Shown one piece after another: positions 57,233-64,000 of a stretch of DNA of 64,000 nt. Source of the stretch: Acinetobacter baylyi DSM 14961 = CIP 107474 (GTDB lineage: Bacteria > Pseudomonadota > Gammaproteobacteria > Pseudomonadales > Moraxellaceae); NCBI RefSeq assembly GCF_000368685.1, contig NZ_KB849628.1, forward strand, positions 795,228 to 859,227, written 5' to 3'. The notes below the pieces were generated by a model, which worked only from the letters and a program-made list of their open reading frames with translations, did not search any database and had not been told where the DNA came from. The translations under genes were made by a program, and so were the position numbers. The first letter of the stretch is position 1, and the number at the start of each line of letters is the position of its first letter.

Positions 57233-57526
57233 ATGACAGCTTACTGGATCGCACACGTTACTATCCATGATATGCAGCAATATCAGGAATATATGAAACT
57301 TGCCCCTGCGGCTTTTCAAAAATATGGTGCAAAGTTTTTGGCACGCGGAGGTGAATCTGTTTGTGTAGAAGGACAAGCTTATCAGCGTCATGTCATTATT
57401 GAATTTCCAGATCTGGCGACTGCACAGCAATGTTATGACTCAGAAGAATATAAACAGGCGCGTTTAGCCCGTGAAGGATGTGCCGATGTGATGATCAGCT
57501 TCGTGGAAGGCTTGCCAACAAACTAA
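57233..57526 (+). CDS. DUF1330 family protein
   Basis: A 97-residue dimeric alpha/beta-barrel-type protein (AYWIAHVTIHDMQQYQEYMK, then GAKFLARGG, GQAYQRHVIIEFPDLATAQQCYDSEEY) of the DUF1330 family. It follows tgnR by 16 bp with GGAG upstream, so the two are co-transcribed. No function is established; a small accessory or isomerase-like role in the pathway is possible. Confidence 0.8.
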   Translation: MTAYWIAHVTIHDMQQYQEYMKLAPAAFQKYGAKFLARGGESVCVEGQAYQRHVIIEFPDLATAQQCYDSEEYKQARLAREGCADVMISFVEGLPTN

Positions 57527-57554
57527 TATAAAACCCAAATGCCAATCAAAAAAA

Positions 57555-57583
57555 GGACAAATATATTGGGCAGATATTTGTCC
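57555..57583 (-). terminator. intrinsic terminator of the mgd operon
   Basis: GGACAAATAT (57555-57564) pairs with ATATTTGTCC (57574-57583); on the minus strand the stem is followed by seven T residues (the A-run at 57548-57554). Confidence 0.85.
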
Positions 57584-57598
57584 AAAAGCGAGTCAATC

Positions 57599-57632
57599 GC
57601 GTTCATCATTTTAATGGGGAAGTGATGAACGC
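57599..57632. terminator. second hairpin between converging genes
   Basis: GCGTTCATCA (57599-57608) pairs perfectly with TGATGAACGC (57623-57632). No T-run follows closely; it may terminate the DUF1330 transcript or protect the mgd transcript end. Confidence 0.5.
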
Positions 57633-57651
57633 TTTCAATGACCTTCCCGCG

Positions 57652-58323
57652 TTACAACAACGTATTGATTCCAGCGATTTTTCCATCAAACTCCTGTATC
57701 GCATCTTGTAAGACGCCCCATAAATAAAGTACGGCTGCACGATCACACAAAATATTAAACTTCTGGATACTTGGATCACTGACATTCACGACAATGGCAT
57801 TAATGCGTCCGACAGAGGTTTGCGCAATTTGTCCCACCTGAAATACGTTAAGTCGCATGTCTACAGCACATAACTTTGCCATGACCTCAGCAATAGGCGC
57901 ACCTGTTAATTGAATCCATGCATGACTATCTTGGCGTGGGAGTAGATAATTGGCACGCTCATCCATTTGCCACCCCTGCTCTAGATGACTCACTCGCTCA
58001 CCAAAATCCTGAAGCGATCCAAGTACACAATACTCGGTTAATGACAAGCGCATGACCCAGCATCCATCTTCTTGCTGTATGGCTTGATTGGGTTGCTGCG
58101 GTAATTGAAATCCATAACTGCTCAAGTAGGCAGCAGCATCTTGCTCTCTAAAGCCCACACGGGATAGATTGGTCAAATCAATCATTGTGCACTGGCTGAT
58201 ATTTATTGGACTGGAAGGCGTCTGATCATGTAAAAAGCGTTTTCCCAAACCAAAGCTTTGATATGCAACTTGAGATCCACCTATTTCAATGGGACTACGT
58301 TCTGCCTGATAGAGTGACTGCAT
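57652..58323 (-). CDS. mgdD: N-methylglutamate dehydrogenase / sarcosine oxidase gamma-type subunit
   Basis: A 223-residue SoxG-like subunit (RVGFREQDAAAYLSSYGFQLPQQPNQ, VDMRLNVFQVGQIAQTSVGRINAIV). It is the structural gamma subunit of the heterotetramer. Two bases separate it from the preceding subunit gene, and a terminator follows its stop. Family-level assignment is firm; N-methylglutamate rather than sarcosine as the substrate is inferred from the gmaS and mgs genes in the same window. Confidence 0.78.
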   Translation of the reverse strand: MQSLYQAERSPIEIGGSQVAYQSFGLGKRFLHDQTPSSPINISQCTMIDLTNLSRVGFREQDAAAYLSSYGFQLPQQPNQAIQQEDGCWVMRLSLTEYCVLGSLQDFGERVSHLEQGWQMDERANYLLPRQDSHAWIQLTGAPIAEVMAKLCAVDMRLNVFQVGQIAQTSVGRINAIVVNVSDPSIQKFNILCDRAAVLYLWGVLQDAIQEFDGKIAGINTLL

Positions 58324-58325
58324 GG

Positions 58326-61247
58326 TTAAATCTCCTGACGTCGATTTGCTGGATCATAAAATGGCGCTTTCACTACAGTGGCATGCACCATTGCGCCTTT
58401 CTCAACACGAATTGGAAATTGCTGTCCAACCTCACTTTGCCCAATTCCGACATAAGCCATTCCAATAATTTTATCGAGCGTAGGTGAGTATTCACATGAG
58501 GTGATATTTCCAGAAATATCCTCACCCTCAAGCACAATATGCCCTTCTAAAGGTTTTTCCTGTGATTTATCCAGTACAAATGACACCAATTTACGCTTCA
58601 AGGGTTGCTGCTCAAGGATTGCAATCGAACGCTTACCCACAAACCAAGGTTTGTTTCTGGCAACGGCCCAACCTAGATCAACCTCCTGCGGATGAGTCAT
58701 GCCATCGGTATCCTGACTAATGATGATATGACCTTTTTCCAGACGTAACAGACGCTGACTCTCTACACCAAAAGGTTTGATATCAAATGCCTGACCAGCC
58801 TGCATCAGGTGATTCCACATAAACTCGCCATAGCGTGCAGGAAAGTGGATTTCATAACCCAGCTCGCCGACAAATCCAACCCGTAAGATACGCACAGGAA
58901 TGCCCTGTATACTTCCTTCTCTTACGCCTAAATATGAAAATGCTGCATTTGACAAATCAACATCGTGACACACTTTTTGCATCACGGCGCGTGACTGTGG
59001 GCCTGCGATATTTACCGCAGCTAATGCAGTGGTCACATTGGTAATATCCAGATTTAAACGCCACTGGGCATTCCATTTCAGCATTTGTTGGTAAATACGG
59101 TCGACACCACTGGTGGTGGCGGTCACATAAAAGTGATGCTCACTCAAGCGTGCGGCAACACCGTCATCAATCACCACACCGTGCTCATTTGACATCACGG
59201 CATAGCGAGTTTTTCCCACTGGCAACTTTGTAAAGCCAAAGGTATAGAGTCGATTGATGAATTCGGCGCTATCTGGCCCACGAATTTCAAGCCCGCCCAG
59301 TGTAGAAACGTCAATCATGCCCACTTGATTGCGTACATGTTTCACTTCATTTTCAATATGTTGTAATCGATGTGCCGCATCACCATAAAAGGCTGGTCGT
59401 TGCCAATTTCCTGCTGGCATCATGGTAGCACCCGCTTCGACATGCTGTGCATGCATTGGGGTTTGGCGATACGGATCAAAACTACGCCCTGCCACATGCG
59501 CCAGTTTTTCCACAGTAAATGGAGGTCGGGCTGTGGTCACACCTGTTTCACTCACACTGCGTTGGGTCGATTTTGCCACCAGACGTGCGGTGGGCAATGC
59601 CGAATGCCGACCTTGCGATGGCCCCATGCCAACGGTAGAGAAACGCTTTACCAGTTGTACATCGCGGTAACCACTTTTGGTGGCATTCACGATATCTCGA
59701 ATTTGTAAATCTTCATCAAAATCGACAAACTCTTTGCCTTTAGGATGAGCAAAAATTGGCCAAGGAAAGTTGACTGGATTGTTCTTTAATACAGTATTTG
59801 AAGAGGATTGAACATTAAGCGGCTGCCCTAAAGCATGCTGTGCAGCCAGTGTGCCCGTATATTTCGCATGCTCCACCACCTGCTCAATGGCATGTATACC
59901 CTCGACTGAACCTGTAACATGTAAACCTTGAGGTAAGCCTGAAAGATGAAACTCAGCTTTTTGATCGTTATAACTCAGCTTTCCACCTGCCTGACAGAGC
60001 AGTTGATACACGGGCATATAACCAGAAGACATACACAGTACATCGCAATCCAGCTTTTTGGCGTCTTCAGCCACTTGACCTTCAGAGACGATTTTTCGGA
60101 TATCAACGCCATGAACGCGATGCATGGTTTTGTCATGCAAAGCTTCAAAGACAGTACTGCCCAGATAGCAGGCCACATTTTTAGCCTTGACTGCACCGTA
60201 AGCCTCTTTATTGCTTGGAATTTCACGTAAATCGACCACCGCAACCACGTCTATGCCTGCTTCAAGCATGTCCAGTGCTGCCAAATAACCATCATCATGA
60301 CCAGTCAAAATGACAACTTTTTGGCCAGGTTTAACTGCATATAATTTAATAAGACGTTGTACTGCGCTGGTTAGAATCACCCCTGGCAAATCGTTATTTC
60401 TAAAGATTACGGGTTGATCAAAGCTACCACTGGCCACAATACATTGCTTGGCGCGCACTTTATACATGCGCTTGCCCTGAATCACAGGCAAATAATGGTC
60501 GGTAAACCATGCATTACAGACTGCCTGCGTCATGACTTGAATGTTGGCATGTGCAGTGACGGCGTTCACCAGTTGCTCACGTAGCTGATCGGCCACCACT
60601 CCTTCAACATCAAAGCGTGCATAATTTAGACTGCCGCCCAACAATTTCTCTTGCTCGACCAAGAGTACCTTGGCGCCTTGTTCGGCAGCAGACAATGCCG
60701 CCTGCAAACCTGCTGGCCCGCCGCCGACCACGACCACATCGTGAAACAGATAGGCTTTGTCGTAATATTCTGGTTCAAAATTCAAATCCAGAACACCCAA
60801 ACCTGCTTTTTTACGAATTAGCGGTTCCCATAGTTTCCACACGCCTTTTGGTTTGTAAAATGCACGGTAGTAAAAGCCGACTGGCATAAATTTAGAAAAC
60901 TTACCTAGAAAGGCATCAGAATCCTTCAATAACGAGCCTGAAAAGTTTTGTCCAGCGGCACGTAATTGCGGTTGAATCTCTGTGGTATCTGCCAAAACAT
61001 TGGCTTCTTCTGGAAGCTGAATAAGGGTATTGGCATCTTGTCCAGCCATGGTCAATGGCGCACGTGGACGATGATATTTAAAAGAGCGCGACATGACCCA
61101 GCGCTGATTAGCAATTAAGGCACTGGCAATCGTATCGCCTGCAAAGCCTTGATATTTTTGCTGATCAAATTCAAACTCAATCACTTGGGTACGATCAATC
61201 ATACTGCCATAAGGATGTGGGAGTCGTTGTAAAACTGAATTGCTCAT
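58326..61247 (-). CDS. mgdC: N-methylglutamate dehydrogenase / sarcosine oxidase alpha-type subunit
   Basis: A 973-residue SoxA-like subunit. The N-terminal ferredoxin-fold region (FAGDTIASALIANQ, SRSFKYHRPRAPLT) lacks cluster cysteines, as in sarcosine oxidases. An FAD/NAD-binding part follows (DVVVVGGGPAGLQAALSAAE at about 170). The C-terminal about 380 residues are a glycine-cleavage T-protein-like tetrahydrofolate domain (GMIDVSTLGGLEIRGPDS, GELGYEIHFPARYGEFMW). This domain captures the methyl carbon as methylene-tetrahydrofolate, which FolD, encoded upstream, can use. Confidence 0.82.
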   Translation of the reverse strand: MSNSVLQRLPHPYGSMIDRTQVIEFEFDQQKYQGFAGDTIASALIANQRWVMSRSFKYHRPRAPLTMAGQDANTLIQLPEEANVLADTTEIQPQLRAAGQNFSGSLLKDSDAFLGKFSKFMPVGFYYRAFYKPKGVWKLWEPLIRKKAGLGVLDLNFEPEYYDKAYLFHDVVVVGGGPAGLQAALSAAEQGAKVLLVEQEKLLGGSLNYARFDVEGVVADQLREQLVNAVTAHANIQVMTQAVCNAWFTDHYLPVIQGKRMYKVRAKQCIVASGSFDQPVIFRNNDLPGVILTSAVQRLIKLYAVKPGQKVVILTGHDDGYLAALDMLEAGIDVVAVVDLREIPSNKEAYGAVKAKNVACYLGSTVFEALHDKTMHRVHGVDIRKIVSEGQVAEDAKKLDCDVLCMSSGYMPVYQLLCQAGGKLSYNDQKAEFHLSGLPQGLHVTGSVEGIHAIEQVVEHAKYTGTLAAQHALGQPLNVQSSSNTVLKNNPVNFPWPIFAHPKGKEFVDFDEDLQIRDIVNATKSGYRDVQLVKRFSTVGMGPSQGRHSALPTARLVAKSTQRSVSETGVTTARPPFTVEKLAHVAGRSFDPYRQTPMHAQHVEAGATMMPAGNWQRPAFYGDAAHRLQHIENEVKHVRNQVGMIDVSTLGGLEIRGPDSAEFINRLYTFGFTKLPVGKTRYAVMSNEHGVVIDDGVAARLSEHHFYVTATTSGVDRIYQQMLKWNAQWRLNLDITNVTTALAAVNIAGPQSRAVMQKVCHDVDLSNAAFSYLGVREGSIQGIPVRILRVGFVGELGYEIHFPARYGEFMWNHLMQAGQAFDIKPFGVESQRLLRLEKGHIIISQDTDGMTHPQEVDLGWAVARNKPWFVGKRSIAILEQQPLKRKLVSFVLDKSQEKPLEGHIVLEGEDISGNITSCEYSPTLDKIIGMAYVGIGQSEVGQQFPIRVEKGAMVHATVVKAPFYDPANRRQEI

Positions 61248-61570
61248 GTGAAAGACTCCTTCACTGGTTCAGATGATGAACTGTTTTTTACGGCAGAAAA
61301 GTCAACGCGCTGATCAAAAATTTCCTTAGGATCAAAGGTTCTTATAATTTCATCGGTCACGGTATGTCTTTGTGCAATGAACCAATAACTGCTCGGGGTA
61401 TGCATCCACCACTCCAAGACCACACCAGCAATATTGTCGGTATTAAATACATAATCTGCCCACTCCAGATCACTACACGTATTCTGATCCGGCATGTCTT
61501 TAAACTCACCACCATAGGTAAATTCGCTGATATTTCGTGGCCCATTTAAAGGACAATGCATAATTTTCAT
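61244..61570 (-). CDS. mgdB: N-methylglutamate dehydrogenase / sarcosine oxidase delta-type subunit
   Basis: A 108-residue SoxD-like zinc subunit: MKIMHCPLNGPRNISEFTYGGE with the N-terminal cysteine ligand, and WWMHTPSSYWFIAQRHTVTDEI. Its stop overlaps the next start (ATGA). The order B, D, A, G is the standard one for heterotetrameric sarcosine oxidase and N-methylglutamate dehydrogenase operons. Confidence 0.82.
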   Translation of the reverse strand: MKIMHCPLNGPRNISEFTYGGEFKDMPDQNTCSDLEWADYVFNTDNIAGVVLEWWMHTPSSYWFIAQRHTVTDEIIRTFDPKEIFDQRVDFSAVKNSSSSEPVKESFT

Positions 61571-61582
61571 TTCATATTCTCC

Positions 61583-62821
61583 TTAATGGCTCGCCGCAGT
61601 TGCGCCCATTTCATTAACTTGTTGAAAACGACTAAAGCGCGACAGCTCAAATGGCTTGATCAAATCTGGCGTACGCCCCGTTGCGACCAGCTCTGCCATG
61701 GTTTTGCCGCAAATTGGTGTCGATTTAAAGCCCCAAGTGCCCCAACCTGCATCCAGATAATAGTTGTCATACGGCGATTTCCCCATAATCGGACTATAAT
61801 CTGGCGTCATATCGGTCATTCCCGCCCATTGACGCATCAGCTTGACATTGGCCATAAACGGAAACATTTCAATCGCATGGGCAAGCAGGCTTTCTTTTAA
61901 ATCTAAGGTTGAGCGTGTGTTGTACAACGGATACGGGTCTGATCCCCCACCAAACACAATTTCTCCCCGACTGGTTTGCTGCACATAACAATGTAGCGCA
62001 GAAGAACTTACCAGCGGATTGATAAATGGCTTAAACGGTTGTGACACCATGGCCTGTAAAGGATAGGTATGAATCGGCGCGCGGATCTTGAGCTTATTCA
62101 TTAAAATGGAAGATGCGCCCGCAATCGCCTGAACCACACAACCACATTGCACCATACCTCGATTGGTTTTGACTGCTGTGACCTTATTGCCTTGCACCAC
62201 AAAATCTTGAACTTCGGTGAGCTGATGAATTTCCACACCACGCTTTGCCGCTTCTTTGGCATATCCCCACGCGACGGCGTCATGACGTGCAGTCGCACCA
62301 TCGATATGCCACAACCCAGCCAATACAGGTAAATGCGCAGGATCCAGATTGAGACATGGCACCAGTTCCTTAATTTGCTTTCGATCAATCATTTCGGTGC
62401 GGCCACCGAAATGCTTGTTGACTTCTGCACGCTGGCGAAATGCTCGAACTGTCGAATCTGTATGCGCCAAGGTCAATTGACCACGCTCGGAGTACATAAT
62501 GTTAAAATCAAATTCATTTGATAGATTTTTAAACATTCGAACCGACTCGGCATAAAACTTCACACCGTCGGAAGTCAGATAATTGGAACGAATCACTGCG
62601 GTATTACGTGCCGTATTGCCGCCGCCCAAATATGATTTTTCCAGTACCGCTACATTACTGATGCCATGATATTTCGATAAATAGTAGGCAATCGCCAAAC
62701 CATGTCCACCTCCACCAATAATCACAACGTCATAATGAGACTTAAGTTCCTTGGGTGGTGGCAAATCCACTTCCACAGGATACTCATCACTTAATCCATA
62801 CTTCAGCAGACTCAAAGGCAT
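61583..62821 (-). CDS. mgdA: N-methylglutamate dehydrogenase / sarcosine oxidase beta-type subunit
   Basis: A 412-residue SoxB-like flavoprotein with the dinucleotide-binding VVIIGGGGHGLAIAYYLSK, LEKSYLGGGNTARNTAVIRSNYL and the C-terminal DAGWGTWGFKSTPICGKTMAELV. It carries the amine oxidation site. In the N-methylglutamate pathway the tetramer regenerates glutamate and transfers the methyl carbon to tetrahydrofolate. It begins 41 bases after folD. Confidence 0.82.
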   Translation of the reverse strand: MPLSLLKYGLSDEYPVEVDLPPPKELKSHYDVVIIGGGGHGLAIAYYLSKYHGISNVAVLEKSYLGGGNTARNTAVIRSNYLTSDGVKFYAESVRMFKNLSNEFDFNIMYSERGQLTLAHTDSTVRAFRQRAEVNKHFGGRTEMIDRKQIKELVPCLNLDPAHLPVLAGLWHIDGATARHDAVAWGYAKEAAKRGVEIHQLTEVQDFVVQGNKVTAVKTNRGMVQCGCVVQAIAGASSILMNKLKIRAPIHTYPLQAMVSQPFKPFINPLVSSSALHCYVQQTSRGEIVFGGGSDPYPLYNTRSTLDLKESLLAHAIEMFPFMANVKLMRQWAGMTDMTPDYSPIMGKSPYDNYYLDAGWGTWGFKSTPICGKTMAELVATGRTPDLIKPFELSRFSRFQQVNEMGATAASH

Positions 62822-62862
62822 GGTGTATTTCTCCGCGGCGTGTCATAACGCCTTTTCATCAT

Positions 62863-63756
62863 TTATATTTGTGGATGCTGCAAACGTACCGCCTGCAAGG
62901 TATTTTTCATCAAATACGCAATGGTCATTGGGCCAACACCACCAGGTACAGGCGTAATCGCACTGACCATTGGCAAGGCATCTTCAAAATCGACATCACC
63001 CACCAAGCGTGTTTTTTCATGTGTCATAATTCGATTAATGCCCACATCAATCACTACGGCATCGGCTTTTAAATACGATGCGTTAATCATATTGGCTTTG
63101 CCCACAGCCGCCACCACAATGTCAGCCTGTTGACAGACCTGCTCAATGTTTCGGGTCTTGGAATGAACCACTGTAACTGTACAGCTCTCTTTAAGCAGTA
63201 ATGCCGCCATCGGTTTACCTACAATGTTAGAGCGCCCAATCACGACCGCATGTAAACCACTTAAATCATCACCCAAGCTGTCCTTAAGTAAACGAATACA
63301 GCCGGTTGGTGTACATGGTGTCAAAACATCACGTCCTTGACTTAGTCCCCCCACGTTTTCACTGTGAAAACCATCCACATCTTTTTGAGGGTGAATCCGT
63401 TCAAGTACGCGGGTTTCATTGATCTGTTTGGGTAAAGGTAACTGCACCAAAATGCCATGTACGCCGCGCTCTGTATTTAGCCGATCAATTTGCGTAAGCA
63501 GTTCATCTTCACTCAGGTCAGCATCGAAGCGAAATTCGAGTGAACGAATCCCAACAAATGCCGCTTTTTGAACTTTATTACGCACATACACCTGACTTGC
63601 TGGGTCTTCTCCAACCAGTACAACGGCCAGACATGGCTCGATGCCTTGAGCTTTATAACGCTCAACTTCTAGCTTGACTTCCTCAAGTACGCTTTGAGCA
63701 ATGGCTTTACCATCAATAATTTTGGGACTGTGCTGTTGTAATAAGGCAAGACTCAT
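62863..63756 (-). CDS. folD: FolD, methylene-THF dehydrogenase / methenyl-THF cyclohydrolase
   Basis: A 297-residue bifunctional enzyme that converts 5,10-methylene-THF to 10-formyl-THF. It has YVRNK with the catalytic lysine, [36 protein letters not shown] and [12 protein letters not shown]. Its ATG overlaps the purU stop (ATGA). Placement between purU and mgdA suggests a dedicated second copy for one-carbon units from methyl-group oxidation; a housekeeping copy probably exists elsewhere, which I cannot see. Confidence 0.93.
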   Translation of the reverse strand: MSLALLQQHSPKIIDGKAIAQSVLEEVKLEVERYKAQGIEPCLAVVLVGEDPASQVYVRNKVQKAAFVGIRSLEFRFDADLSEDELLTQIDRLNTERGVHGILVQLPLPKQINETRVLERIHPQKDVDGFHSENVGGLSQGRDVLTPCTPTGCIRLLKDSLGDDLSGLHAVVIGRSNIVGKPMAALLLKESCTVTVVHSKTRNIEQVCQQADIVVAAVGKANMINASYLKADAVVIDVGINRIMTHEKTRLVGDVDFEDALPMVSAITPVPGGVGPMTIAYLMKNTLQAVRLQHPQI

Positions 63757-64000
63757 TTGAACACCACCGTACGATCATCATTCATAAAGACGCGATGCTC
63801 TACAAAGTATTTCACTGCTTTAGAAAGTGCGACGGTTTCGGTATCACGTCCCACAGAGACCAAATCATCTGGCATATAGGCATGATCTACACGTTGTACT
63901 TCCTGCTCAATAATCGGACCTTCATCTAAATCACTGGTGACAAAGTGTGCGGTCGCACCAATCAGTTTGACACCTCGTTCAAAGGCTTGATGGTAAGGTT
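63753..64000 (-). CDS. purU: formyltetrahydrofolate deformylase PurU, C-terminal part
   Basis: The window edge cuts the gene. The visible 3' end encodes about 82 residues, including [33 protein letters not shown] and the ending [16 protein letters not shown], all typical of the PurU C terminus. PurU hydrolyses 10-formyl-THF to formate and THF. With FolD it would turn methyl-derived methylene-THF into formate and free the cofactor. Too short for the open-frame listing because its start is outside. Confidence 0.88.
   Translation of the reverse strand, partial: PYHQAFERGVKLIGATAHFVTSDLDEGPIIEQEVQRVDHAYMPDDLVSVGRDTETVALSKAVKYFVEHRVFMNDDRTVVFK

Noticed and set aside
57652..62821. Plain annotation as sarcosine oxidase soxGADB
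   Set aside because: The family is right but N-methylglutamate dehydrogenase is homologous and fits better with gmaS-mgsABC and the methylamine-producing tgn genes in the same window. Kept as an alternative, since sequence alone does not separate the two.

Overview
The window looks like chromosome of an Acinetobacter, most probably A. baylyi. The reasons are a type I-F-like CRISPR repeat with a GTTCGTCATCGCATAGATGA core, a pqqABCDE cluster without pqqF/G, about 40% GC coding DNA with very AT-rich intergenic stretches, and a gene set matching the trigonelline (N-methylnicotinate) degradation cluster described in A. baylyi ADP1. Family and pathway assignments rest on motif recognition and remembered gene order; no database search was run.

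Layout from left to right: (1) 7-3273, the 3' (old) part of a long CRISPR array: 55 repeats and 54 complete spacers, including an eight-spacer block that is tandemly duplicated and then started a third time. (2) 3.35-9.6 kb, a two-component system whose hybrid kinase has an NCS1-type permease as its sensor half, divergent from a stand-alone paralogous permease. (3) 9.8-14.1 kb, pqqABCDE and a co-transcribed M19 dipeptidase. (4) 14.1-22.1 kb, 3-hydroxybutyrate/acetoacetate use: 3-hydroxybutyrate dehydrogenase, GntP permease, LysR regulator, CoA transferase, AtoE transporter and thiolase. (5) 22.2-28.4 kb, a kip/pxp-type operon (PxpA, hydro-lyase, fused PxpB-PxpC, biotin carboxylase-BCCP, NRAMP-like permease). 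(6) 28.7-32.1 kb, two regulators and an orphan solute-binding protein. (7) 32.6-41.6 kb, gamma-glutamylmethylamide synthetase, the three N-methylglutamate synthase subunits, a cupin regulator, an efflux/LysR pair and an ammonium/methylammonium channel. (8) 41.7-46.2 kb, an MFS transporter with a flavin monooxygenase and an acyl-CoA dehydrogenase-like flavoprotein. (9) 46.6-57.5 kb, the trigonelline cluster with porin, NCS1 permease and GntR regulator. (10) 57.6-64 kb, four sarcosine oxidase-like (N-methylglutamate dehydrogenase) subunits, folD and the 3' end of purU.

The right half reads as one metabolic programme. Trigonelline enters through the porin and permease and is opened by TgnA/TgnB. 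TgnC, TgnD and TgnE convert the product to succinate, with release of formate, CO2 and methylamine. Methylamine would be captured by GmaS, moved to N-methylglutamate by MgsABC and oxidised by MgdABCD to glutamate and methylene-tetrahydrofolate, which FolD and PurU would turn into formate. Supporting this, I see sigma-54-like -24/-12 elements in front of gmaS, the ammonium channel gene and the trigonelline permease gene. Each lies beside a copy of the same palindromic motif (ATTCCYATYARGAAT), which suggests one nitrogen-responsive circuit. A second palindrome, ATGGTATACCAT, marks the promoters probably controlled by TgnR.
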